From Sordaria brevicollis (Eukaryota; Ascomycota; Sordariomycetes; Sordariales; Sordariaceae): a stretch of DNA of 64,000 nucleotides. The position numbers and the translations under genes are program-made. This document shows positions 25,560 through 37,355 of this stretch, piece by piece. The number at the start of each line of letters is the position of its first letter. Within the stretch, counting starts at the first letter, position 1. The notes beneath the pieces are model-generated. The model searched no databases. It was given only the letters and a program-made list of their open reading frames with translations, and was not told the DNA's origin. The stretch lies in contig JAUTDP010000003.1 in the NCBI GenBank assembly GCA_033439795.1, forward strand, positions 2,976,001 through 3,040,000, written 5' to 3'.

Positions 25560-28500
25560 ATGGCGGCCGCGATATCAGAAGAGGCTCTGGCCGAGGTCAT
25601 CAGGTTCGCCTCACCCACCCCGCCATCTCTCGACAAACTCCGCTCAGGAAAATGGCATGGTAAAAGATGTGCTGACCGGTACAATAGGACCTTGAGCCCA
25701 GATGACATCCCGGCGAAGCTGAAATGCGCCATCTGCAGCAAACTGGCAGTAAATGCGTTTAGGTTGCCGTGCTGCGAACAAACGATTTGCGAAGATTGCC
25801 GGTCGACACTGCCCACCTCTTGTCCCGTATGCGAACACTCGCCTCTCTCGGCCGAAGATGCGAAACCCCACAAGTCTCTACGGACCACCATCAAAGTCTT
25901 CCTCAAGACATATCTGAAGAAGCAACAAGATGCACGCGCCAAGGAGTCAGCCCCTCCGACCCCGATCGAGTCGACACCAGTATCTACCACGGCGCCCCAG
26001 CTACCTTTGCCCAGTGATTCGACGCCTGAGGAACAGGCCTCCTCATCAGAGCGCCAGCAGCAGCCGGAAGAGCCTGCGCCCACGGCTGATGAACAGAAAG
26101 CTGGAGAAGAGCACGCAGGAGCCGAGGGCCAGGATGGAGAAGAAGCTCTCAAGGTAGAAGGTGCCGACTCAGTGGACCAGGAAGCCAACCAAGAAGTAAG
26201 CGCAATCGGTCAGATATTACTGGCCATAGCCTCAGGTAACTGACTAGATGACAGAACACCGAAAACCCTACCGAGAATGCTGGCGACGAAACAACAGCCG
26301 ACGGAGCGCCCGCCGAGGGAGAGGGCGAGGCTACCGAGAACCCGGAAGAGGCAAAGGACGGCGAAGAGAACGACGAAAACGCCGAGGGCGACGATGCGCA
26401 GCCCAAGCCCGCTGGAGGATTTGGGTTCGGGATGAACGGCTTCCCCATGAACTTTGCCGGCGGCTTCGACCAGATGCAGATGATGATGGCCATGCAAAAT
26501 GGCTTTCCAATGATGGGTTAGTTCACCTCCATCTACCCTAGATCAAATAATCAGATAACTAACTACCCTTCATACAGGTATGCCAGGCATGAACATGGAT
26601 CCGATGAGCGCGATGCAACAAATGTACATGAACGGGGGGTTTTCTGGTATGGGCATGAACGGCATGAACATGATGGGAGGATTTAGCGGCGCAGGCGGCA
26701 ATGAATCGAATAATAACTGGAACGGGCAGCAGTCATCATGGAATGTCGGCCAAGATAATTTCAATCATCCAAATGCTTCTGGCATGGGCAATGGTGATTA
26801 TGGCTCGTTTAACTCTGGCTCCTTCCAGAATGGCAATTTCAATGCAGGTAACTATGGCAACGGCCAGTTCAATGACTATCGCCGGGGTGGATACGGATTC
26901 CGTGGCGGTAGAGGTCGTGGCCGCGGAGGCTACGGTTACGGCGGCGGCTACGGCGGCCGTGGCGGCTACAACAACGGCTACGGCAACATGGGCGGCATGA
27001 ACGGCCCGATGGGCATGGGCGGCAACTACGGAGGAGACCAGAACTACCCGAACCAACAGTTCGGCGCTGGCATGGGTGGCTCCATGCACAACGGCGGTTT
27101 CCCCGGCGGCAGCGTTAGTGGCGCATCTCAAGATGGCAACAACGAGACCAAGACCGAGGGTGCTGCAAGTGCTGACCCGAACGTGGACGAGTTTGGCCGC
27201 TCGTTGCGCGAAGAGACTACCAAGAAGGACACCGAAGACGGCGATACTGCTGAACAAGATGCTCAAGGAGCTGACGGTGAATCTAAGCCTCCTGCTACCA
27301 CTGCTGAGACTGACGGTGATGCCGATAACGCTACCACTGCACCCGACGGTGATGCCACAAACCCCGATGCCGGCGCGGAAGGTGACGAAGGATACAATCA
27401 CAATGGCTACATGAACGGCGGTCCTGACGGCATGTACCCCGGCGACGGCCCCGGCTTTATGGGACCCGGTGGCTTCGGCGGTAACATGGGCTTCAACAAC
27501 GGCTGGAATGGCCCCGGCGGATTCGGCATGGGTATGGGAGGTGATGGTTACGGCCCCATGGGTGGTATGATGCCCCTTGGACCTCCCCAGGCCCCGCCCG
27601 TCAACCCGGATGTGCCTGCCAACGCGCCCAAGGGGCCCAAGGCCATGTTGAGAGGACTTCCCAATACCAGTATCAAACATCTCCAAGCTAGAGGCTGGGT
27701 AGATAATGAGAACAAGCCGCAGACGCCCAACTCCTTTGGTCACGGTGGCCCTGGTTCATCCCATCACGGATCTCGGTTTGCTAGTCCCTCCGCCACCGCC
27801 GACCGTGGCCGGTCTAGGTCGCGGGATAGGGATGATGACTATCACGGCGGAAGGGATGACAGGGACAGGGACTACTATCACCGTGAGCGCTCAGACAGGG
27901 ATAGAGAGCGTGAGCGCAGAGATCGTCGCGAACGATCCCATTCCCCCAATGCCGATGAGCGCAAGGAATACCGTGACCGGCGCAGAGAAAGACGTCAGCG
28001 CTCCGCTAGTCCCGGTGGCGCTGACGCTGCTAACGGCGCCGATGGTACCAACAACGACGGCGATGACCAGCAACACGGCCACTCCAGCAGCAGCAGGAGA
28101 CATCGTAGGAAGCATACCTCCACCACCGTAGCCGACGAAGACGGCGGCAACCAGGAACGTTCCCGCTCCGCATCCCCTCCCGCCCCTGGCGCTACCGGCG
28201 AAGAATCATCCCGCCGCTCTCACCGCAGCAGCCGCAAGGAGCGTGACGAGAAGCGCCGCGATCGCTCAGACCGCGACAAGGACCGCGACAGAGAGCGTGA
28301 GTCCCGCTCCGACCGCAAGGATCGCAAGGAAGGCCACAGCAGCAGCAGCCGTCGCGACCGTGACCGTTCCGACCGAGACAACAGAGACAGCGGCCGCAGC
28401 CACCGCGACGACCGTGATCGTGACCGTGACCGGGACAGAGACCACCGTTCCGACCGCAAAGACCGCAACAAAGAAAGCAGTGGCCACGGCAGCAGCAGTC

Positions 28501-29060
28501 GTCGCGACCGTGACCGCGACAGAGATCGTGATCGCAGCCACAGAGACGATCGTGACCGTGACCGCGACAGGGACAGGGAAAGAGACCGTGATCGCTCCGA
28601 CAGACATCGTTCCTCCAAGAAATCTTCCTCTTCCAACAACAACCATGACAACGGCGCCGACGGCAATAACACTGCCGGAGTCCACCCGGACCGCCGCTCC
28701 TCCCTCGCTTCCACATCCAACAACGCACCAGCAGCAACCAACGGCTCCGTAGACCCCCACGCCGCCGAGCGCGCCGCCCGCGATCGCGAGCGTCTGCTTA
28801 AGGAGACGAGACGGATCGCCAGTCTGGTGTCGGGCAGGGGACTGGCGGGCAGCAAGCGGAGCCGGAACGCTGCCGCTCAGGGCGACAACAATAATGACAG
28901 GGACGAGCACGAGCGGGAAAGTAAGAGCCGGCGTAAAGAAAGTGGAAGTGGAAGAACGGCGAGAGGAAGGGGAGAGGTGGTGGCTATTTCGATGGAGGAT
29001 GAGGAAGAGAGGATGAGGAGGTTGGAAGCGGAGAGGGAGGCGGCGAGGTATGATGATTAG
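25560..29060 (+). CDS. Large RING-finger protein with Gly/Met-rich centre and RS/RD-like tail
   Basis: Three exons (25560-26195, 26255-26516, 26578-29060) encode 1126 aa. Residues 56-91 form a RING of the RBBP6/Mpe1 style: C56xxC59, PCC at 70-72, C77xxC80, C88xxC91. That type is an E3 ubiquitin ligase fold linked in yeast and animals to pre-mRNA 3' processing. The N-terminal DWNN domain and zinc knuckle of Mpe1 are absent, so it is not a plain Mpe1 orthologue. An acidic Glu/Pro/Ala linker follows, then a Met/Gly/Asn-rich region and an RGG-like block (FRGGRGRGRGGYGYGG), and finally about 450 residues of Arg-Asp/Arg-Ser/Arg-Glu repeats ending in a Glu/Arg helix. Such tails are typical of splicing and mRNA-processing proteins. 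A nuclear RNA-linked ligase is inferred, not shown. Confidence 0.8.
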
Positions 29061-29082
29061 GAGGATTGTACCTTGAGGGAGC

Positions 29083-29106
29083 GGAGGAGGAGGAGGAGGA
29101 GGAGGA
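29083..29106 (+). repeat. (GGA)n microsatellite
   Basis: Eight uninterrupted GGA units lie just after the stop codon of the RING-protein gene, in its probable 3' UTR. Confidence 0.85.
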
Positions 29107-29974
29107 AGGGAAGGAGGCCATGTGGATCAAACAAAAATTGAGGGAGAGCTTGATCTTGGTGGGGAGAGATGGCGGGCATGGAAGGAAACGAAAGGGGGAT
29201 GTGTGCTTGGTAAAGGAAGGGGAAGACCAGGAAACGAGTGAACTGGTGAGTAAGTGAGCGGGTGAGTGGACATATCAAACAACTTTGTTGGCTTTCCTCA
29301 GAGAAGGTAAGCTGGAAGAGAAAGCGAAAGGATGCAAGACAGCGCAGGAGTAAGGAAGAAAGTAAAAAAGTAAAATGAATCACATTCAAAAAGCAAACTA
29401 AAGGGACTAGGGGCCGTTGTATGTTGTGAGTGCTGTGTGTTGCCTTGCTTGTTGGGTTTGCTCTTGCGTTGCGCTTGTTGGTTGTATAATTATTCGCTGT
29501 GCCGCTCGACTGTTGGTAGTTTAAGTTGAAGGGAGGGAGGACGTAGGGTGCGCGCGTGCACTACCAACATGTAAACATGAGGGTCTGCTATATCGGCATT
29601 GCACTTGGGAGATACTGGGGGCATTTTCTCTCCTACGGGAGAAAAATGGGAGATAAAAAGGGAAGTGGCTGTACATATTAACGAAGTTGTGTGTGGAGAC
29701 AATAGATGGGCATGCATGGCTGAGTCTGTCGTCGTCGTCCTTGCTTCTGCGCAATCAGATACATAGAGCTAGATGTAAGGTAGTTGTATGTTTATGAACT
29801 GTACCAACATTCAATAAGAATATGCCTTGATTGAACCTGCTGTTCTGTTGCAGTGTAATATTCGAGTGTCTTGGGAGTACTCCATAGACAGTTATGTTGG
29901 GTGTCCGAATAGCCTCCAAGATTTTTAAAGGTTGACTCGAACTTTGGTAACGACCACAACCCAGCAAACCGCCT

Positions 29975-29980
29975 TAATAA
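29975..29980 (+). promoter_or_regulatory. TATA-like box of the interrupted 5S rRNA gene
   Basis: TAATAA lies 30 to 25 bases before the first 5S nucleotide. Neurospora 5S genes are known to need a TATA-like element near -29. The second 5S gene of this window has TATAAG at the same distance. Confidence 0.55.
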
Positions 29981-30004
29981 ATTGGATGTTAACACATTTC
30001 CAGA

Positions 30005-30079
30005 ACATACGACCATACCCACTGGAAAACTCGGGATCCCGTCCGCTCTCCTATAGATAAGCCAGTGAGGGTTAGACTA
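30005..30079 (+). rRNA. 5S rRNA gene, 5' part (nt 1-75), interrupted by a transposon
   Basis: The segment starts ACATACGACCATACCCACTG, identical to the start of the 5S gene at 63946, and follows 5S structure through AGATAAGCCAGTGAGGG. It stops at nt 75, where a transposon inverted repeat begins; the rest of the gene is at 53797-53840. The two parts together make 119 nt, the usual 5S length. Against the intact copy there is one visible change in the first 55 nt, a C-to-T at 30052, as RIP would make. The internal promoter is split: the A-box side is here and the C-box side is on the far part. The gene should be dead. Confidence 0.93.
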
Positions 30080-30110
30080 CCGTAAAAACTCTGGAAACCT
30101 AGAATTGTCC
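30080..30110 (+). repeat. Left terminal inverted repeat of the pogo element
   Basis: 31 bp, perfect inverted match to 53764-53794, flanked on its outer side by the target duplication TA (30078-30079). The match can be extended three bases outward because the target is itself partly palindromic. Confidence 0.92.
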
Positions 30111-31259
30111 TAGAGGACTTAGTGTATTGAAGTTTAGCATAAGAGGGTGGCGTAGTGGTAGGTTCAGCCCGCGTTCTGTACAAGTAAATGTATGTACGTT
30201 AAGGTGGAGGGTATTATTTCTAGTCGGAGCTAACCGATTTGAGCCGTTTCTACTATATTATACTCGGGGGGATTTATTCTATTTTACTAAGGAGACTAAT
30301 ACAGTTTTTTCTTCCTCTTTTAAGCAACTACCTTAATTATAATATAATTATTTAGAATTTACCCCTATCTTTTTTCCCTTATTTTTTTACTTTAATTATA
30401 ATATAACGTAATATTATAGTTTTATATTTCGAAAAATTAAAAATCCTTATTAAATATATTTTTATTATTTATAAATAAATAAAAGAAATAAAATATTTAA
30501 AGTAAATAAGGGTAATATTAACGGCTTTTAAATATTATAAATAATTTTTATAATTTGGGTTAATTTAAAAAAGGTCGTAATTATTTCGTCGTTTTTCGAA
30601 TACTATTATCCTTTAACGTAAAAGAGGGATTAAGCCTAATAGATTTCGAAAAGTATATTTATTATAATTAGGTTCGTAAACGAAACCGTAATATTATCGA
30701 AAACTTTAATAAATTTAATATTGAAGTATATTATTATATTACGGATTTTAGTAAATATTAGGAGAAGTAGGACGATTATTTAAAGATTACGAAATTTTAG
30801 TAGGAAGGTTTTACTATTGCCTTTTATTATTAGGACGACGAAAAGAGAGGGGAAAAGGGGGAGGAAAAGGGGGAGGATTATATAACCGATAACAGCGAAT
30901 TTATTAAATAGGGTAATAATACTAAAAGTGGGGATTTTAATAAAAGTAATAAGGAATTTTAATTATTATTTATATTATTATTTTTATTATTTTAATAAAT
31001 ATTTTTATTAAAGTTCGTAAATTTGTAATTGTATTATAAATTTTATTTTATTACCCCGTTATAATAACCCTCTATTATATAGTATTACTTTTAAATCTTT
31101 ATTTAAATAATAATTATATCTTTTTAAAAACTCTTCTTCTATAATTTTCCTCCTTTTCTCCTTTTTTTACTTAAATTCTTCATCTTATAAATAATATTAA
31201 AGATGGAGGTCGTTTTTATCTTTAAAGATAATTTTAAACTCGTTAAATTCGTTACTAAC
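30111..31259. other. Left arm of the pogo element
   Basis: The first 220 bp are scarcely mutated and contain a pol III-like pair of boxes: TGGCGTAGTGG at 30149-30159 and a weak GATTTGAGCC near 30236. Mutation then rises steeply inward. From about 30676 to 30960 the plus strand can be read as a mostly open, acidic run (for example NFNKFNIEVYYYITDF, then EKRGEKGEEKGEDYITDNSE). Its origin is unknown; it could be a second small gene of the element. Confidence 0.4.
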
Positions 31260-31960
31260 AATATTAAGGGCCCGTTCCTAATTTGCCCAATTTAGCTTAA
31301 TTCTATTAATTTCTTTAATATTAATTATATAATTTTCTAATTTATTTAAGAGGATAAAAATACCGTTATTTTTAAAAACTTTTATAACTATTTATTTTTT
31401 TTCTTCTATAAACTTTTTATAGTAATAAGAGATTGCGTATATAATTTAAATTCTTTTATTAAAAACGGTGATTTTTTTACTTAAATACTTCGTTAATTAT
31501 TCGTTTTGCAAATCCTTTATTTTTTTTTTATTATAGCTTTAAATAATTTATTAATAATTATATCAAAAGGTTACAATAGATTCGTAAAACTACCGGGTAT
31601 TATAGCCGTTACTAATTTATTAGGGGAGGTATTATTAATTTAATCGATTACCCCTTTAATAAATTTAAAATTATAGGAAATATATATATCTATAGCCATT
31701 AATATATTGCCCTTAAAGTCCTTTATAATAGGGTGGAATTATTTCTATAATTATACTACAAAGAGATTTTTATTTTAATATATTTATTAATTAAATTGAA
31801 CTTCTACATTATTAACGTAAAAACGTTCTTCTTTATTACGAATTTTACCGTCTCTTTTAAAAATAATAATCGGTTTTATACGCCAAATTCTATCCGCCTA
31901 GATATAAAAAATTAAGGAGGTTTATTATTTAAATTAATTACTACAATTAATCTTACTAAT
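31260..31960 (-). pseudogene. Pogo/Tigger-type DDE_1 transposase, C-terminal part, RIP-inactivated
   Basis: Minus-strand translation shows ordered pieces of a pogo transposase despite stops: FKRDGKIRNKEERFYVNN near 31880-31830, MAIDIYISYNFKFIKGVI near 31700-31640 (Asp of the DDE triad region), IPGSFTNLL then a stop and PFDIIINKLFKA at 31600-31535 (family pattern PGG.T..LQPLDV..NKPFK), and FKNNGIFILLNKLENYIINI at 31376-31320 (family pattern F+..GIS..LDGSED). The N-terminal part runs back through 32182 and resumes at 52535, because a Gypsy element inserted in the gene. Stops and Lys/Asn/Ile bias fit RIP. Confidence 0.75.
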
Positions 31961-32182
31961 AACGGTTTTAAACCTTCGAAAATCGTATATATAATTATTA
32001 AAATATTCGTACGAAATAGGGATTTTATTGAAGTTAAAAATATAGGAGAGGGGAAACCGAATATATATATTTAGCGCGGTCGGTTAATCAACGCGCTTAA
32101 TAAAATTGGAAAAAAAATAACCATTAATTATTATTCCTTTAATTAATTTTTCGAAAAATTTTTTATAATAATTAGAGATAGA

Positions 32183-32468
32183 TGTAAAGTCACAGGTACG
32201 AGAGGGTGAGAGCAGGTCGCACAAAGTAGGTCTATTCTAGGAGAAAGATTTTAGCCTGGCTAGATATAAGTCTTTAGCTAGGAATTATCCTCTTTTATAC
32301 TTATACGCTTCCCTATAGGTTTAAAACGGTCGGCGCCCGGACTCCGAAATCCTTTCCTCTATATTATATCCTATTATCCTTATTTTATCCGTTATTTTAT
32401 CCATCGTCCTAAATTATTGTATTTTAGTTATATAGGTCCCCCTAAGCCTTCTTAGTAATACCCTTACA
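32183..32468 (-). repeat. 3' LTR of the outer Gypsy element
   Basis: 286 bp, matching 52245-52530 apart from C/T and G/A differences. The outer half (32183 to about 32325) keeps its C and G where the partner has T and A; the inner half is the mutated one. Confidence 0.92.
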
Positions 32469-32483
32469 ATTATCCCCCCCCCT

Positions 32484-35400
32484 AAAAGCTATAATCCTTT
32501 ATAACTCTAATATTAATTATTATAATTTATAGAAAATTTTATTTCTCGTTCTAAAAAACCCTATTTTCCATTTATATATTATATTACGCTTCGGTTTTAT
32601 TATATTATTTAATTATCCATTCTTATTTTATACATTAATATTACTCCCCCTTTTAATTAATTTAATCTTTAAATTGTATTATTATATAATAATTATTATA
32701 ATACCCGTAGGAATAACGTTTTTATATTAAATAATCTTATTAAAAAATTTGAAAATCGACCGGCGATATTTATATTAACGTATTAAACGAAGTAACGGTC
32801 CCCGCCTATCCCGGTTATTTATATTATATTAGTATTTTTACGTTTATTAATTGCGGTATTATAATAATTAATCGGTTTTACGGTTAATATTCGCCCTTTA
32901 AAATTATTATTAGGTTTTTAGAGGCCGATTCTAAAACGGTTTAATTTTTATATATTACGCGTTTTATTTACCGTTTCGGTATTCTTTTCCTTTCGTATCC
33001 TTTTTCCGGATAAAAAGCGTTTTATTTTAAATAATTAAAAATTTCGAAAGAATTCCGAAGTAGGATAGAAATTTTATTCCGAATTAGGATTAGAATTTTA
33101 TCCGGAATTGGTTTTAGGGTTTAACCCGAATTATTTTTCTTTTTTTTAAAATTAAACTTTTATAATCTTTAAAATATAAAGAAGGATTTATTAGCTTTAA
33201 TTAATTAATTAAATTAATAAAAGCCTTAATATATATTAATTATTTCCGGAAATTAAAAGTATTTTAGGTTATATCGTTAACCGACGATTATTTATTTTAT
33301 ATAGCCGGTAATTTATTATATTTCTTTAATTTAAAGAGTTTTATTAATATTTATATTTATTAAATAGGTTATAAACTTCTTTATAATTTGGGCCGCCGTA
33401 ATTACTTTAAGGCCGGGTAACCCCTAGCGCCATTCATAAATAAATATTAAAAAGGAATTTGCCGATGAATTCTAAATCCTTCCAATTTAATTATTTTATT
33501 TTCATCGGACGGAAAATCTTTAATCTAATAGGAAATATTGGAACGGTTTTCTTTTTAATATATCGGATTCTTTATAATCTTAATAAAGAATTTATTGGTT
33601 AATTTAAATTCTTTTAATTTAATTATTTTATTTTTATCGGACGGAAAATTTTTAATTTAATAAAAAATATTAGAGCGGTTCTCCTTTTAATATATTAAAT
33701 TTTTCATAATTTTATTAAAGAATTTACCGGCTAATTTAGGTTCTTTTAATTTAATTATTTTATCCTTATTAAATAGAGAATTTTTTAATCCAGTAGGAAG
33801 TATTAGAACGGTTCTCCCTTTAATTTATCGAATTCTTTATAATTTTAATAAAAAATTTACCGGCTATTTTAAATCCTCTTAATTTAATTACTTATTTTTA
33901 TTGGACGGGGAATTCCCAATTTAATAGAAATATTAAAGAGGTTCTTCTTCTAATTTTTAATATTCGGATTTTTTAAACTCTTCGTAACTTTAATTCGCGG
34001 TTCGGCGTAATTATTTTTTATTTAATATTATATTAAAATATTTAAAATTGGATCACCGGTCCCCGGGTACTTTATTTCCGGTATAGGTTACCTTTAATTT
34101 ATTTTATTACGTAAGTCTTTCGCCGGCGATAATATTTCTTTTTTTATTAATAAATAGGCTTTTAATTCCCGTCTTTATTAGGGTATATAATAATTATTCG
34201 CTTACTAAATTTTATATATAATATTTCGTATTATATTCGGCGCTTATTATTCTCTATAATTATAGAATAATAAATTCTTATTATATTATTTATATTAATT
34301 ATCCTATTTTTTATAATATTTTTGCTTAATTTTTTAATATTTAGAGAATACCTTTTATATATTTTTAAAATATTTTTTAAATTCCTAAATATTATATTCT
34401 ACGGGCTACTTTACTTATTTAATTAAAAACCTCTAATTTATATTTATTCTTTAATAATTTATAATTTCTTTAATTTCTTACTTTTCTTACTCATTATATA
34501 GTTCTAATAATAGTATTTCGTAGTCTCTATTTTTTCTACTTTTTTAAAATTTTAATAAATTAATTAAAAAGACGTTATATATTTAATTATATTATATTAA
34601 TAGGATTATTTAATACGTTTAGGAATTAATTCTCTTTAATATTTTAATTTTAATATATATAGGTATGAATTTCCTATTTTTAAATCGGAAATTCTTAATT
34701 AATAAATTTACAATATTATTCGGTTAGAATTCGATTGGCGTATATTTTTTATTATACCCCTTCTTCTATATTTTTATTATTTAATTTTAATAGCGTTATA
34801 TTATTTTGCGAACTTTTTTTAATTTTTATAATCGCTCCTTTACGCTTTAAACTTTAATAGGATTCCGCCCTTTAATATATTCGATTATACGTAAGTAATA
34901 GCCGTATAAGGCTTTAAATAACGAAACCCCTATAATTACGTACGTAGAATTATTATACGCGAATTCTACTTCCGGAAATTCTTTATTCTAAAATATAAAA
35001 TTACTTTCTAAAGTTCGAATATATAAAATTTTCTTAATAATTTAATATAAACGTTCTATTTATTTATCCGTTTATAAGTAGAATACGGTAGATAATCTTT
35101 ATAGGATCTTACGCGTTTTGGTAAATTCCTTTTAAAATTCGTTAATAAATAATTTATTTTTATTATTTACGATTTTTAATAGTATATTAAATCGGTATTT
35201 TACGTATTTATATAATAGGGATATTATAGAAATTATATTAAGCGTTTTAATAATAGGTATAAATAAGGTTATTTTAATAAATCGGTTTATAATTATTAAA
35301 ATAGCGTTATATATTTTCCTATTAGCCCTTTAATTCGGCGGAAAGTTAGTAATAAAATTAATATTAATTTTTTAAAAAGGTTATTTAAATATTAATAAAA

Positions 35401-37134
35401 ATTAAAAATTTCCGTAAAGTCGGTATTAGGGTTTTTAAATCCCTTAATATAATTCGTACTTTATAACGTATTCCTAAACGTTTTATATAAAACCTTTTTA
35501 ATAAAATTTCCTTTTAATAAATTTTAAGGTTTTAAACGTATTTATATAATTAGCCTTTAAATTATTATAATAAGAATGTAAAATTTCTTTATAGAATAAT
35601 TTTTCTTTAGGGATTATTAACCGTTTTTTGAAATAAAGAACCCTTTAATTATTTAATTTATATTTTCTAATTATAATCCTTTTAGATTAAATAATCGCTA
35701 CCTATTCGGTTAAATTTGGATTTTTAAGTTAAAATCCCTTTATAATAGTATAAAGTTCCCGGTTTATTAAAGGTGCTTAAGGGATTTTTCGGTATACTAT
35801 TTTCTTTACGACTTTATATAATAAAATTTAAAGGAATATTCCTTTTATCGGTTATATTAATAAAATATCTTTTATAATAGTAGCGGATTATATTATTCGT
35901 CGAATTTATTTAATAAAGGCGTAGGCTATAAATTTCTTTCTATACCGGTATAGGATTTTAGAATTTAATTACTCTTTAATTATATTTAATAATTCCGAAA
36001 TAAAGTTTAATTTCTTTTAAAGGGTTAATAAAACGTCGTTATAGGTTATATCCTTTTTTATATAATTTAATTTCTTAAATAGACCGTCTATTAGGTTCGT
36101 TTTCCCTAACCGGTATTTTATTTCGAAATTAAATTAAAATAATTAATAAATTTAACGAATTAGCTTTTTACGTAAATTATTCGCCGGCGATTTTATAATA
36201 TTCTTTGACGCTTTATAATTTATAAATATTATAAACGGTTTTAGAAATCCTTTTAAATAATATATTTAATAATTTAAATTAATAATAATAGCGAATAATT
36301 TTTATTAGCCTATATACTATTATTATTTTATATTTATTAATTTTTTCAAAAAGAACGTTACGGGGTATTAAATATCTCTTATAAATTAGGATAAAATTCT
36401 TAAAATAGCCCTTTACGAAGCGTTTATTTTAATTTTAGTCTTTTTAATTGGGTTTTAGTAACGAAGGATCGGTACCGTTATAAACGCTTCTTTTAAAGCC
36501 CGGAATACTTTATCGGCCTCCTTAATTTAGTAGAATACGTTTAATTTCTACCCGTTTTTATTCCTTTTTAATAAATCGGTAATAAATTTTATTATATAAA
36601 AATACTAATATACGAACCGTCGGTAAAAATTAATAAATTTTAGGAATATTTAAATATTATAGAAGGATTTAGGCGTTAATTACTTTTAAATCATTTTTAC
36701 CCGTTCGGGATTTATTATTACCCTTTTTGTAATAATCCGGTAGCCAAAGAAGTCGATATAGTTTTTATAAAATTTATATTTAAACGTTTTTGCGAAAAAT
36801 TGGGCAGCGCGCAAACGTTCGAAAATTAAACGGAAATATTCGTTATACTTTTCCTTAGAATTTAAATAAATTAAGATATTATTAAAATATATTACGTAAA
36901 TATAGTCGATAAATCCTACGAATGTTTTATATATATATGCTTAGAATATAGCGGGTGCGTTTATAAGCCCGAACGGTATTATTATATATTCGAAGTAATT
37001 ATACTACGTTTTAAAAATAGTTTTTTATTAGTCTCCTTCTTTAATTCGGATCCGATAATATACTTTATGTAAATTAATTTTAGAAAATATTTTAGCGTTA
37101 ATTATTCGGTCTATTAATTCGTTAATTAATAGTA
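32484..37134 (-). pseudogene. Outer Gypsy pol, downstream part (reverse transcriptase to integrase), decayed
   Basis: The reverse transcriptase is readable on the minus strand: INELIDRIINAKIFSKINL followed by HKVYYRIRIKEGD at about 37120-37028, YNYFEYIIIPFGLIN at about 37005-36960, and the active-site run YFNNILIYLN with YFNN at 36889-36878. The family has YFDD there, so both catalytic Asp codons have become Asn by G-to-A. RNase H and integrase should lie from about 36.4 kb down to 32.5 kb, but I could not delimit them because of frequent stops. An open frame at 37028-37246 runs out of this gene into the neighbouring LTR and is not a host gene. Confidence 0.75.
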
Positions 37135-37139
37135 GTAAG

Positions 37140-37355
37140 TGTAAAGTGACCGCCACGCTGACTGTGGCGGCACCTTCCACGACCAACCGCCAGTCGGGAG
37201 ACTGGCTAGCACGTTGATCGTCGGAAGGTTCGCATTGCGGAATCACAGTAGTACACGGTATAAGACTACTGTGCTTCCCGCGCTAAACGCGCGCCCTTCT
37301 TTTCCTAAATAATTAATATCACTAATTTATTCATATATATACTACTCGTCTTACA
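37140..37355 (+). repeat. 5' LTR of the inner Gypsy element
   Basis: 216 bp. The first 130 bases keep their C and G (for example CCGCCACGCTGACTGTGGCG) while the last 50 are AT-converted relative to the partner LTR. Confidence 0.93.

Larger units (their letters stand above)
29061..30004. other. 3' flank of the RING gene and spacer up to the 5S gene
   Basis: The 3' UTR starts with a GGA microsatellite (29083-29106) and continues with purine-rich sequence. From about 29400 it is spacer with no gene-like frame. Base composition stays normal to the edge of the 5S gene, so the RIP signature has not spread into it. Confidence 0.5.

Noticed and set aside
37028..37246. 72-codon minus-strand frame as a host gene
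   Set aside because: It joins reverse transcriptase of the outer Gypsy with LTR sequence of the inner one across the insertion junction.
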